Assembly (NCBI GenBank): GCA_030848705.1 | Contig: CM061245.1 | Location: 63,824,006-63,888,005, forward strand | Origin: Heracleum sosnowskyi | Lineage: Eukaryota; Streptophyta; Magnoliopsida; Apiales; Apiaceae | Length of the DNA: 64,000 bases | Direction of reading: 5' to 3' | In this document: positions 32,649 to 44,739 of the stretch, piece by piece | Numbering within the stretch: the stretch's first letter is position 1 | Layout: the number at the start of each line of letters is the position of its first letter | Made by a program: the position numbers and the translations under genes | Notes under the pieces: generated by a model | Seen by the model: only the letters and a program-made list of their open reading frames with translations | Told to the model about the DNA's origin: nothing | Databases searched by the model: none

Positions 32649-33638
32649 TGTTAATCCCAAATGACCTAACAGAATTGTAGAAGGGGGGGTTGAATACAAT
32701 TCTAGATATTTTTAAACTTAAAACAAGTTTAAAATAAATTAACACAGAAAATAAAAACACAAGCAAATATAAAATTTCAGTTGGATTTTTTGAGGATCCA
32801 ACTGAGATGTTTTTATTGCGGGAATAATCTGTGTTACAAATGTAGCACAACTGCTCAGTTCCTAATGTAGAGTGAGAGTGCTCTTGAAAGAAGCTAATAC
32901 AAAGTTATTTTATCTCACTCACTTACAATAAAATGAACTGCTACACTTGGTTATATATCCCAAGTTTACAATGCTATTTTGGCTACTCTAAAATGTACAA
33001 AGGGTAACCGCCAGTAGCTTGCTTTTCATTCCTTTTGTCCAATGGTCCTTGGAGATCTTGTCTTTTGTCTTCAAGCTTATTATGATCACACTCAAGAACC
33101 TAATTGGAAATTGGAATGTTTCCTCATTCCCAGTGTCCATTTTAATGGCTCCCAATGCAAAGTACACTTCTACATCACCTTTTGATCTGTCAGAAAACTG
33201 TCACTATCACTTTGTCAACTATTCAGAAAAGTGATAATGATTCGTTGATCGCAGTGAGATGTGTTTCTTTGATAGCTTTATTCTTCATTCCGTTGATGGT
33301 ACATTCTTCATTCCGTTGATAGTGTAATCTTCATTCCGTTGACATGTCTTCACTTAGGCAAAATTACAAGGCACATTATATTTACAATTAACCAACCTAT
33401 TTTGCCTATCTAGTACTTAGTCAACATGACTTGGAAAACCTATCTAATACCTACAACAAATGCATATCAACCAGTGAAGTATTGTACAGTACAATTGCTA
33501 CATTACTCATTCCGTTGATGAGCTACCTGTCAACGGATGCTGCAAAGCATACCATTCCGTTGACAGTTACAATATTGACTTAACACAAAATCTACTAAGT
33601 GTTTTATAATTATCATCAAGAACAACATATTCCTAATA
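32649..33638 (-). repeat. 5' LTR of Sirevirus A
   Basis: 990 bp. The plus strand starts TGTTAATCCC and ends TTCCTAATA, so the outer terminus on the minus strand reads TATTAGGAA instead of TGTTAGGAA; the terminal TG is mutated. It has the C-rich end, a TATA box (about 32955-32960, minus) and about seven copies of the CCGTTGA/TCAACGG word (33240-33560). Same family as 2381-3387 and 46530-47549. Confidence 0.88.
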
Positions 33639-34433
33639 GTCACTCTTGATTCTTCTTACATTGAGATCAGGATGATTGTTATCGACCTTGATGTGATTGA
33701 TTATGATTTCACTTGCCTCATCTTTGGAGTGCAGAAAATATGTCCATGTAAATTTAGAAAAATCATCTACAATCACAAGGCAATATCTTTTCTTTGAGAT
33801 TGACATGACATTTACTGGTCCAAACAAATCCATGTGTAACAGCTGTAGAGGTTGCTCAATTGATGACTCCATCTTGCTTCTGAAAGAAATCTTCTTTTGC
33901 TTCCCTTTCTGGAAAGCATCACAAAGTCCATCCTTAGAAAATTCCAACTGAGGAAGTCCTCTTACTAGGTCTCTTCTTACCAAATCATTCATACACTTGA
34001 AGTTCAAATGTGACAGTCTTTTGTGCCATAGCCAACTCTCATTCTTGTTTGATTTACTCAGAAGACAAGTGATAGAATCTGAACTTGTTGAGTTGAAGTC
34101 GGCTATATACACATTACCTTTTCGGTATCCTGTCAACACCACATTGTTGTTTTCCTTGCTGGATACAACACAGGCTCCTTGATTGAATGAAACTGAGAAA
34201 CCTTTATCACACAGTTGACTGATACTCAGCAAGTTGTGCTTAAGTCCATCAACCAGTGCTACTTCATCAATGATGACATTATCCTTTGAAATCAAGCCAT
34301 ATCCCTTAGTAAAACCTTTGCTATCATCTCCAAAAGTAATGCTAGGGACAGCTTTCTCCAGTCATGTGCCTAGAACATCCACTGTTTAAGTACCATAGAT
34401 TCTTCATGTATCCCTGGACACAACAAAACCAAA
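33639..34433 (-). pseudogene. Sirevirus B pol, protease remnant and integrase N-terminus
   Basis: The open part 34295-33639 has the pre-integrase motif (L-W-H-K-R-L-S-H-L-N), the integrase start (L-L-H-M-D-L-F-G-P) and V-D-D-F-S-K-F-T. It breaks at R-R-I-K-S-D, just before the second catalytic Asp region ends, exactly at the A LTR. The part 34433-34296 is the protease region and has several stops. It is in the same frame as the end of B gag (34793-34434). Confidence 0.75.
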
Positions 34434-36735
34434 TCAAGTGGATTTTGGTACCCAAGTTTCCTTGGGTCCTCTCTTGTTAGCTTTGTATTTCTTGTCATTT
34501 TGCACCTTAATCTCAGGTTGAGTTAAATCAACTTTGACCCTGGGTGTTGACCTCTGAGAGACAATATGTTGAGGATGTTCATATGCAAACATGTTTGACA
34601 CAGGTATTTGAGAATTTTGTGCATACATAGCATTCATGTGTGGCATGCTCCATGTCATTTGTGGCATTGTGAATGCATTAATATGAGAATTTGAAACAAA
34701 TGGCATATTGGCATACAAATTTGATGCTTGATCAGTATGTGCAAACATGTTATGCATAACAGGCATAGGCATATTGGGTAAAGGCTTTGGCATTTGAACA
34801 GATGGAGTTTTAACACTTTACACAAGTTTTCCTAGGAGCATACTTGTCAGGTGTATAGTTGTTATTCTTGTTAATCCCTACCTTACCATTTCTATTCTTT
34901 TTCTTTTTAACCTCGGCCTTAACCTCTATATTTTCAACCTTGTCCTTCAATTGCTTGTTGGACAAGTAACCTATGTTCACATTCTTAACTTTGGTTTTGC
35001 TACCTGTTCCCTGAACAAAATTTTTTCTGGTTGGACCATACTTTTTGTTCAGCTTCTCAAGTTTCTCTTGACTAACACTTGATGTACACTTCTTTGGACA
35101 AGTCACTTCCGTAGAGGTGTTGTCCATCAACATATTCTTGCTATCCGTAGAGGCATTACTCTCCAACGGATGCTCACTATCCGTAGAAGTGTCATCTCCT
35201 AGACTCTCAACATCTAGTTTCTTTTTATCTTTTCTTGTTGATTCCTTGTAGAATGTATCCACACCTTGAGCCTTAATAATGTTTGTGGCAACATTCCTGG
35301 AATCAGTCCATCTTGCTATAGTTTCATGTTCTTTAACTAACTGTGCTTTGATAGATTCTTCTCTTTTAAGCACAATCAGCAAATCATCCTTGGCAACTTG
35401 ACACTCTACTATCATTTTCTCAAACTCAATAAATTGTGTTTCCAGAAGATCATTCCTATCACTTAACAACTGATTAGAAGTTTTAATCCTGATGTTCTCA
35501 TTAGTAAGTGATTTAAGAGAAATACACATATGATACAATTCAGTGGACATGTCATTAATTGCACTATTGCATTCCTCAGTAGAAAGCTCAGAGAGATTGG
35601 TGGTAATTACCTGATTGGATGATGAACTGGCCTCCTGCTCGCTTGAATCAGCCATCAGTGCAAGGTTAACAAATTCAGTGTCCTCCTCAGGATCATTCCC
35701 ATCTTCAGCCCAGTCATAATCTTGTGTTATGAATGCTCTACCCTTTTGCTTGAGAAGATAAAAATATTTCTTCTTGTAATCAACAGGCTCAAACTTCCTG
35801 TCACTCTTCTCAGCCTTTGGTTTCCTGCACTCATTGGCAAAGTGACCTCCCATTCCACAATTGAAACATTTAAATTTGGACCTCTCAACAAAGTCCTTCC
35901 TGAATGGTTTGGACACATCAGGGTTTCTCTTGAACTTGAGCTTTGAGAATTTTCTTGACAGAAATGCTAAATGTTCATCTAGCTCATCCATCTCCTCTTG
36001 ATTGGAGGCTCACTTTCTTCAATCATCTTTCTTTTGCACTTTCTTGATTCAGCTCTACCTTCACAAGCACTTTGGCTTGGTGTAGTTTCAGTAGCTTCTT
36101 CTTTCATGTCCTCAGCCTTTTCAACACTTGCTACTAGAGCAACAGATCCAGTTTTCTTTTGGACCTTCTCAATTTCTTCATCCTGCTCTATTTCCAGCTC
36201 ATATGTTTTTAGGGTTCCATACAGCCTCTCAAGAGTAAAATCCTTATACTCTTGAGTGTTTCTCAAGGAGACAATCATGGGCTTCCACTCCTTTGACAAG
36301 GCTCTGAGAAATTTAAGATTTGAATCCTTGACTTGATACACTCTTCCATACAACTTCAATCCATTCAGTAATTTTTGAAATCTACTAAAAGTATCATTCA
36401 AAGATTCTCCAAAGTGTTCATACTGTTGTATGAGGAGCTGCATCTTGTTTTCTCTTACCTGCTCAGTCCCTTCACATATTGTTTGGACAGTGTCCTAAAT
36501 CTCCTTTGCTGTAGAGCAGTTAATAACATTGTCGAACATATCATAATCAAAACCATTGAACAGAATATTCATGGCCTTCTTTTCTTTATGAACTGCAATG
36601 ATGTCCTCAGGAGTCCATTCTGAGTGTAGCTTTGGAATTGTGCTTGGAGCTCTTGCAGGTTCCTGAGCTATTGAGGTGTTTGGCTTCATCGGTACAAGAG
36701 GGCCATGTTCTATGCACTCTACATAAGCTTCATCC
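34434..36735 (-). pseudogene. Sirevirus B gag, main part
   Basis: Pieces in order: 36735-36495 (N-terminal capsid, ends in TAG at a conserved Trp), 36443-35979 (same frame), 35991-34810 (shifted frame, with zinc knuckle C-F-N-C-G-M-G-G-H-F and a coiled coil), and 34793-34434 (shifted again; the second knuckle is broken after C-V-K-C). The first 33 codons are on the far side of element E (44679-44580). Removing E plus its CATCC duplication (7849 bp) restores the frame. It carries the B motif at 35106-35189. Confidence 0.78.
35105..35190. repeat. LTR-type motif array in Sirevirus B gag
   Basis: TTCCGTAGAGG (35107), CTATCCGTAGAGG (35141), CTCCAACGGATG (35161) and CTATCCGTAGAAG (35177). They lie at the same place in gag as the A array, but match the B LTR words and not the A words. 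They encode repeated S-T-D-S residues. Confidence 0.85.
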
Positions 36736-37839
36736 TGTTGGGTTTTATACTAAACTATTCATTAGTAGTATATAAACATTGTCCATTTTATTGAGAATCT
36801 TGATTGCATATTTTTACATTGTCTATTTATTATATATTGTGGATAATTTAGTATCAAATGGGATAACAGAAGATTAAATTATCAGTGTCTATATATAATA
36901 TAAAGGGTTCACAGTTTAAGTGGAATTAGACAAACCACTGGAATAACTGAAGTATTATTTGGGAATAGTTTATCTTGACTATTAAATAATACTTGTATAC
37001 TTTGTGTATATTGAACAGGATCAAATTTAGAATTGTTCCCTTAAACTGATTAAGAAGGTGAACTAAGATTCTATGTTATTATTAATGCTTAGGTTCTTAA
37101 TCCGGATATAGTAATTGACACGTGTATATTATTTACATGCTTTGATTTATATATGAAATAATTCTTTTGAATTATATCATTATATTTTGGGTGATGGAAT
37201 AATATATATGGTGGATATTATTTATTGAAGGAATCCGTGTCCTGATAATATTCGGGTTAATGATGTCCCCTTGAAAGCTCAAAAGGATTTAATTATGTGA
37301 AACCCTGCAGGTGGATTTATTCCGGCATAATTAAATAAAGGTAGAGTGGATGATCAAGGATATAAGATGTTAATTAAATGAATTATCAGTAATTTATTTA
37401 ATTAATGGGCATGCGCTATTTTAAACATGGGGAATTTAATAAGCAAATAATATTGGAACCGAATTAATTAATTAAGTTGCGGTATTAGGAAAGGTAGTGC
37501 AAATATTAATTCTTTAGTGGATTGAATTAATATTTAATTACATTGGTCTAGGCCCAGGATGTAATTAAAAGGCCCAACCTAATTATCCATGATCCCTATT
37601 GTAGCCCTATATATATTCTTATTCTCTTCTTGCTAGGGTTGGTTAAGAAAAATATTGTAGCCACCTAGGAGCAAGAAGAGAGGTTAACTTGAGAAGACGG
37701 AGGCCACACTTCGCTCAAGGGAATTTGGGAATACAATAGAAGAGCGTGGAATCAACCGTTAACAAGGTGATTTTCTTTTCGCACTCCTTAATTGTGTATC
37801 ATAAAATGTAGTAGAACCCCAAGTCCGTGGTTCCCAACA
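36736..37839 (+). repeat. 5' LTR of Copia element E
   Basis: TGTTGGGTTTTATAC to GGTTCCCAACA, 1104 bp. A TATATATATT box is near 37607. Confidence 0.93.
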
Positions 37840-39443
37840 ATTGGTATCAGAGCCTGGTTATGGGTTCTATGTTTTATGATATGATGTCCATGTCGTAATT
37901 AAAATTGGTTATGTATGTATAGTGGTATGCTTGGATAATAATCTTTTGCAGGTTGTTTAGTATCCACTATTATGGCCTCGTTTTATTTTAATTATGTGTT
38001 TGGATCCCACGTGGTTTAATCGTGGTTATTTTTTGTTTTGGTTTCCACGTGGTTTATCGTGGTTGTAAATCACGAGGGTTGATCGTGCTAGTTTTGTTTT
38101 CTATTATGATTTTGTAATCTTGTAATCATGATTTGTATTCATGTTAGATTATGATTTGATGTAATAGAATAGGTATGTTATGTTGTATGTAACTATTTGA
38201 TCGACGGAGTTGCAAGAAAACAAAGTTCTTCCGCTGATGCTACAAGATTTCGCCTATGCAACTTCGAACTGTTGTAACTTTTGCATACGGTGTCGGATTT
38301 CGATGCGTAATACCTTTTCGGAATGGGATTTCGATGTTCTACACGATTGAAAAGTGACGTTGTCAAAGTTTCATGTGCGTCCGAGTTCGTCTAGACCCTC
38401 AAACAGCGAGTTGAAGTTTTCGCAGGATTTTCGGATGAATTTTTTTTTTTTTTTGCCATAATAGTGGATTTATTTTTTATTTTAATTTTTCTGCTATTTA
38501 ATTTTAATTATTGCATTAAATAATTATTATGTGTGTTGTTAATTATGTGTGTAATTTTAATTGCATGGTTAACATAAATAGGACGACATGGACATAAATT
38601 TTCATTTATTGCTTTAATTAAATGTTTTATGTTATTAAATTATGTGTGTATTTGGAATGCATGTTAGACATAATTATAATGACATAGGCCCCATTTAATT
38701 ATGTAGAGATGCATGCTATGCTATGTTATGTGTTCTTTGTATTGTTATTTTGATAACATGTGGACCTCGAAGAAATAACATAGGGCGATGCATCTAGATA
38801 AAATTACTCATGTTAAAATACTAAGTGGGAGAGGGAATTAATTTGATATTAGATCCCATGGTCATCCATTATTGGTTGTATGTAATTTAACACTAGGACG
38901 ATTATGAATTGGATATATGTCACCCATCGTGGCGTATGATTTATGACGTCTGGGTAGTGTTAAGGATATTACTAGGACAATCTTCTTAAGTTAATCATGA
39001 ATAATGAAAGGTAAGCTCACCCCATCGTGACATACCAAGTTTCATAGAATTCGAGAAAAAAGTTGGACATTCCTTGATTGATGCTGATAATGGATATTTC
39101 TGTCTTAGGGGTTGTGTTCTTAAGCGAGCCCGTCTGTGACTTCACCGAAAACACCTGGGATTTATCCATTGATACATCGAACGGATGGGTCTGACTAAAG
39201 GCAACTTAAGATCTAAATAATGGTATACACTTAGCTATGAAAGATAATATATAGTCCACCCTAACGTGGCGTATTATTTAGTAGTAGGACCGAAGTAATA
39301 TTTAAATTTAAATGGTATATATGTCACCCCTCATGACGTACCAGATATTTATGGAATTTAAATATTAGTGCATTAATTTTAATTAATTGTTAGAGGAAAC
39401 AAATAGGTTTTAAGATATATGCAATTTTCTGATTAAGTGTTAT
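37840..39443 (+). other. Primer-binding site and 1.6-kb leader of element E
   Basis: TGGTATCAGAGC is at 37842-37853. The leader is long and non-coding. It holds two CCACGTGGTTT words with adjacent ATCGTGG (about 38007 and 38044; G-box core CACGTG), a T run at 38441-38454, and four degenerate copies of a CACCC(A/C)TCGTGGCGTA-like word (38921, 39018, 39257 and 39324). No gene seen. Confidence 0.8.
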
Positions 39444-42400
39444 ATGCATGATTCTCAGGATAGAATGGGCTTTAATCCACTTTTCACCATACTTAAAGAT
39501 AACAAACTTACCAGACCTAACTATATTGAATGGAAACGCAATTTGGACATAGTGTTGACTGCTGAAGAGTTTAAATTTTGTACTGTTGAACCCAAACCGG
39601 ACCAGCCTGCTGCCGATGCTCCGGATGAGGATAAAGAGTATTTTAAGAAGTGGACTAAGGCAGATGAGATGTCGCGATGTTACATTCTGGCAGCAATGTC
39701 GGGTGTTTTGCAACATCAGCATCAGGCCATGACCACTGCTGCAGATATGCTCTATAATCTCAAGGAGCTTTTCGGAGATCAGAATAGGGCTGCTAGGCAA
39801 GTAGCAATGAAGTCTCTAATGAACACTCAGATGGCTGAAAAAACACCTGTAAGGGACCATGTTCTTCTGATGATGTCTCATATAAATGAACTAGAGGTCC
39901 TTGGTGCTGATATTGATGCGGAAACGCAGGTCGATATCATACTTATGAGTTTGCCAAAAAGCTTTGAGCCGTTTCGCTTGAATTACAACATGAACAAGAA
40001 GTTGTATAGTCTTGCAGAACTTCTGACAGAGCTTCAGGCAGCGGAATCATTATTTCAGGAGCATGTTCAGGTAAATGTGGCTGAGAAAGTTTCTTCTTCA
40101 AAGCCGAAAGGAAAGAAGAAGAAGAAGGTTCAGACACATAAAGTTGTGAAACCATTGGGAGTTCAGAATTCAGTGAAGAAGCCTAAGGGCAAGTGCTTCA
40201 AGTGCAAGCAGTCGGGTCACTGGAAAAAGGATTGTCCTCTGTCTAAGAAGAACAATGCTGGTATGTCTCTTTCTCTTGTTACGGAAACATATATAGCGGC
40301 TATGTCTACGAGCACTTGGTGTGTAGACACAGGAGCCACTGATCATGTTTGTAATTCCATGCAGGGGTTCCAGAAAACCAGGCTGCTTAGAGATGGCGAG
40401 ATATATGTGTTCATGGGAGATGCTACGAAAGTAGCAGTGGTTGCAGTTGGAGTTATTTCTTTATCTTTTGGTTATGATAGGATTTTGGTTTTGAATAATT
40501 GTCTTTATGTACCTTCATTTAGAAGGAATTTAATTTCGGTTTCTGAACTTGCTATGGATGGTTATAATGTTTGTTTGGATCGTAAAGTTTCCATTAGGAT
40601 GAATAAACGAGTTATATGTTCTGGTACATTGCAAGACAATTTATATATTATTAATCCTATAGAACCAATGCTGCAACCAAGTGAAATTAATAATACACTT
40701 TCTACCTCTAGTAAAAGAAAGGAACCTTCTGGATTGAACCAAACATATCTTTGGCACTTGAGATTAGGTCATATTAACTTAAGGAGGATTCAAAGATTGG
40801 TAGTAGATGGGCCTTTAGGCTCGTTGGCAGTGGAGCCATTTCCAGTCTGTGAATCTTGCTTGGAAGGAAAAATGACCAGTAGACCTTTTAAGGCAAAAGG
40901 AAATAGAGCCAAAGATGTGTTAGAATTGGTTCATACTGATTTATGTGGACCTATGAATATCCAAGCGAGAGGTGGGTATGAATATTTTGTCACTTTCATT
41001 GATGATTATTCGAGATATGGATACATTTATCTGTTGCACCGCAAGTCTGAGTGCTTTGAAAAATTCAAAGAGTACAAAGCAAGTGCGGAAAAGCGACATT
41101 CAGGAAAATGTATCAAGTCACTACGATCAGATCGTGGGGGCGAATACCTGCTTGGAGAATTTAGAGAATATTTATCAGAACATGGGATTTCATCCCAGTT
41201 GACTGCACCTGGCACACCTCAGCAGAATGGTGTAGCAGAAAGAAGGAACCGGACTCTTTTAGAGAGTGTTAGATCGATGATGAGTTATTCGAATTTACCC
41301 AAGTCGTTTTGGGGGCATGCTCTAGAAACAGCGGCTTATCTTCTAAACTTGGTACCTTCTAAGTCAGTTCCAAAAACTCCAAAAGAATTGTGGACTAGTA
41401 CCAAACCTAGTTTGAAACACATTCGGATTTGGGGTTGTCCAGCACATGTGCTGAACAAGAACGTGACTAAGTTAGATTCTCGTACAGAAGTGAGGCTGTT
41501 TGTGGGTTATCCCAAGGGAACAAAAGGGTATTTGTTTTATAGTCCTAAGGATCGGGATATCATTGTAAGCACCAATTCTAGATTCTTAGAGGAAGACTAT
41601 ATAATGAATCACAAACCCATGAGTACTGTTGTTTTAGAGGAACTAGGGGGAGGACAAGATAATTCTAATATGCCACCGGTACAAGTAGAACAACCACAAG
41701 TAAATGAACAACCTATCACTAATACCACTCCAATGCTTCGTCGTAGTGGGAGGGTTGTTAAACAACCTGAGAGGTTCATGTTTTTGGGAGAGTCTTCGGA
41801 CTTAGTCTCTGGTGAACATGATGAGGATCCCAGGACATACGAAGAAGCAATGCAAGATAAGGATGCAGATCTTTGGCAAAAGGCTATGCAATCTGAGATG
41901 GAATCTATGTATTCCAATAAAGTCTGGGATCTCGTGGAACCACCCAGTGGTGTAAAACCCATTGGATGCAAGTGGATCTACAAAAGAAAAAGAGGATCTG
42001 ACAAAAAGGTGAAAGCCTGGAAAGCAAGACTTGTTGCGAAAGGGTATACTCAGAAACAAGGAATTGATTATGAGGAAACCTTTTCTCCGGTAGTCATGCT
42101 TAAGTCAATCCGGATTCTTTTATCTATAGCAGCTCATCTCGATTATGAGATTTGGCAAATGGATGTCAAGACAGCTTTCCTAAATGGAAGTCTTGATGAA
42201 AACATCCATATGCAGCAACCAGAGGGATTCATCAAAGAGGGCCAAGAGCATCTAGTGTGTAAGCTTAAGAAGTCCATTTATGGACTGAAACAAGCTTCCA
42301 GGGAGTGGAACATTCGTTTTGATCAGGCCGTGCAGACAAATGGTTATGATCAGAGTCCAAGCGAAGCATGTGTGTATAGGAAAAGTGAAGGAAATGCAGT

Positions 42401-43400
42401 GGTTTTTCTAGTACTATATGTAGATGACATTTTGCTCATTGGAAACAATGTAGAGATGTTGTCATCTATTAAGGCATGGTTGTTCAAACAATTTGAAATG
42501 AAAGACTTAGGTGAAGCCGCATACATTCTTGGGATCAAAGTTATAAGAGATCGCAAGAAAAGAACGTTGGCTTTATCTCAAGAACCGTACATTGATGAGG
42601 TATTGGCTCGTTTTAACATGCAGGACTCTAAGAAGGGTAATTTACCTTTTAGACATGGAGTCTCTCTATCAAAGGAGCAGTGTCCTAAGACACCTAAGGA
42701 GATAGAGAACATGAAAGCAGTTCCTTATGCTTCAGCATGTGGAAGCTTAATGTATGTCATGTTATGCACGAGACCTGATATTTGCTTTGTCGTAGGCATG
42801 GTCAGTAGATATCAGTCCAATCCAGGTCAGGAACATTGGAGTGCAGTAAAAACGATACTTAAGTACTTGCGAAGGACTAAGAAGTATATGTTAATTTACA
42901 AGGCTTCAGACTTGTTTCCTGTGGGTTATACCGATTCAGATTTCCAGACAGATAGGGATAAGAGGAAGTCAACCTCGGGGTGTGTTTTTACTTTAGGAGG
43001 TGGAGCTGTAATATGGAGGAGTGTGAAGCAGAAATGCATCGCAGACTCAACCATGGAAGCTGAATATGTGGCAGCCTCTGAGGCAGCCAAGGAGGCTATA
43101 TGGTTCCGGAATTTCCTGCTGGATTTGAATGTAGTTCCTAATTTGCCATGACAAATCACAATTTATTGTGATAATACTGGTGCTGTTGCAAATACAAAGG
43201 AACCACGAGAACATAAAGCAGCAAAACACATTGAGCGTAAGTATCACCTCATACGACAGTTCGTTAAGCGAGGAGATATTATTGTGACTGATATAGCATC
43301 AAAGGACAACCGGGCTGATCCTTTCACGAAGAGTTTACCAGCTAAGGTTTTTGAAGAACACGTGGAGGAGATAGGAGTCAGATGTCTGGTCACGGAATAG
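39444..43400 (+). pseudogene. Copia element E gag-pol polyprotein, one premature stop
   Basis: ATG at 39444. One open frame of 1235 codons, then TGA at 43149-43151, after which the same frame stays open to TAG at 43398-43400 (82 more codons). In order: UBN2 gag (about 20-200), zinc knuckle C-F-K-C...H...C (250-264), protease D-T-G-A (about 293), pre-integrase W-H-L-R-L-G-H (434), integrase D (519), D (562) and E (about 597) motifs, RT with A-R-L-V-A-K-G-Y (861) and Y-V-D-D (991), and RNase H with Y-T-D-S-D and E-A-E-Y (about 1205). The stop removes the last acidic residue region of RNase H. With recent LTRs, this is a freshly disabled or trans-complemented copy. Copia lineage not assigned. 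Confidence 0.9.
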
Positions 43401-43460
43401 TTATTTAAACTAGTAGCGGATTATATTAATAAACACTGATATACTCAAAGAATAGCTTGA

Positions 43461-43475
43461 GTATAAGTGGGAGAT
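43461..43475 (+). other. Polypurine tract of element E
   Basis: GTATAAGTGGGAGAT directly before the 3' LTR; plus-strand priming site. Confidence 0.8.
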
Positions 43476-44579
43476 TGTTGGGTTTTATACTAAACTATTC
43501 ATTAGTAGTATATAAACATTGTCCATTTTATTGAGAATCTTGATTGCATATTTTTACATTGTCTATTTATTATATATTGTGGATAATTTAGTATCAAATG
43601 GGATAACAGAAGATTAAATTATCAGTGTCTATATATAATATAAAGGGTTCACAGTTTAAGTGGAATTAGACAAACCACTTGAATAACTGAAGTATTATTT
43701 GGGAATAGTTTATCTTGACTATTAAATAATACTTGTATACTTTGTGTATATTGAACAGGATCAAATTTAGAATTGTTCCATTAAACTGATTAAGAAGGTG
43801 AACTAAGATTCTATGTTATTATTAATGCTTAGGTTCTTAATCCGGATATAGTAATTGACACGTGTATATTATTTACATGCTTTGATTTATATATGAAATA
43901 ATTCTTTTGAATTATATCATTATATTTTGGGTGATGGAATAATATATATAGTGGATATTATTTATTGAAGGAATCCGTGTCCTGATAATATTCGGGTTAA
44001 TGATGTCCCCTTGAAAGCTCAAAAGGATTTAATTATGTGAAACCCTGCAGGTGGATTTATTCCGGCATAATTAAATAAAGGTAGAGTGGATGATCAAGGA
44101 TATAAGATGTTAATTAAATGAATTATCAGTAATTTATTTAATTAATGGGCATGCGCTATTTTAAACATGGGGAATTTAATAAGCAAATAATATTGGAACC
44201 GAATTAATTAATTAAGTTGCGGTATTAGGAAAGGTAGTGCAAATATTAATTCTTTAGTGGATTGAATTAATATTTAATTACATTGGTCTAGGCCCAGGAT
44301 GTAATTAAAAGGCCCAACCTAATTATCCATGATCCCTATTGTAGCCCTATATATATTCTTATTCTCTTCTTGCTAGTGTTGGTTAAGAAAAATATTGTAG
44401 CCACCTAGGAGCAAGAAGAGAGGTTAACTTGAGAAGACGGAGGCCACACTTCGCTCAAGGGAATTTGGGAATACAATAGAAGAGCGTGGAATCAACCGTT
44501 AACAAGGTGATTTTCTTTTCGCACTCCTTAATTGTGTATCATAAAATGTAGTAGAACCCCAAGTCCGTGGTTCCCAACA
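43476..44579 (+). repeat. 3' LTR of Copia element E
   Basis: 1104 bp, same length as the 5' LTR. It differs at about four sites, for example the base after AAACCACT and the GTGTTGG/GGGTTGG change near the 3' end. CATCC follows directly. Confidence 0.93.
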
Positions 44580-44739
44580 CATCCATGGACATAAGATGTA
44601 GACGCATTTTTACTTTCCAGTGAAAGTAGTTTTCTCTATCAAGAACTGGTATTTTGACTCCATGATCCTTTTGACCCATGATTCAGTTGTCTTTGATCTT
44701 TAAACTTCTTGTATGTTAGAAGCTTGCTCTGATACCAAT
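44580..44739 (-). pseudogene. Sirevirus B gag start and leader, with primer-binding site
   Basis: The minus-strand ATG at 44679 begins B gag and runs to the E insertion at 44580. The conserved Trp that is lost in Sirevirus A gag is present here. The leader follows to the primer site TGGTATCAGAGC (minus, 44737-44726), 2 bp inside the LTR edge. Confidence 0.8.

Larger units (their letters stand above)
7484..33638 (-). mobile_element. Sirevirus A (Ty1/Copia), minus strand, with nested insertions
   Basis: Read leftward the order is 5' LTR (33638-32649), primer site, gag, protease, integrase, RT, RNase H, a motif-rich spacer and a large 3' ORF. Extra coding sequence after pol is typical of Sireviruses. 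Removing Athila, H and J leaves about 11.5 kb, without its 3' LTR, which is not found because element F interrupts the left side. A lies inside the integrase frame of Sirevirus B; GTCAC (33639-33643) is the right-hand duplication candidate. Every coding block carries disabling changes. Confidence 0.85.
36736..44579 (+). mobile_element. Complete Copia element E
   Basis: 7844 bp with two 1104-bp LTRs, primer site, gag-pol ORF and polypurine tract, flanked by perfect CATCC duplications (36731-36735, 44580-44584) in the Sirevirus B gag. By eye the LTRs differ at about four positions (near 99.6% identity), so it is a recent insertion. Its pol has one premature stop near the end. Confidence 0.95.

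Noticed and set aside
2381..33638. LTRs 2381-3387 and 32649-33638 as the two ends of one element
   Set aside because: They are in inverted orientation and each has its primer site on the inner side, so both are 5' LTRs.
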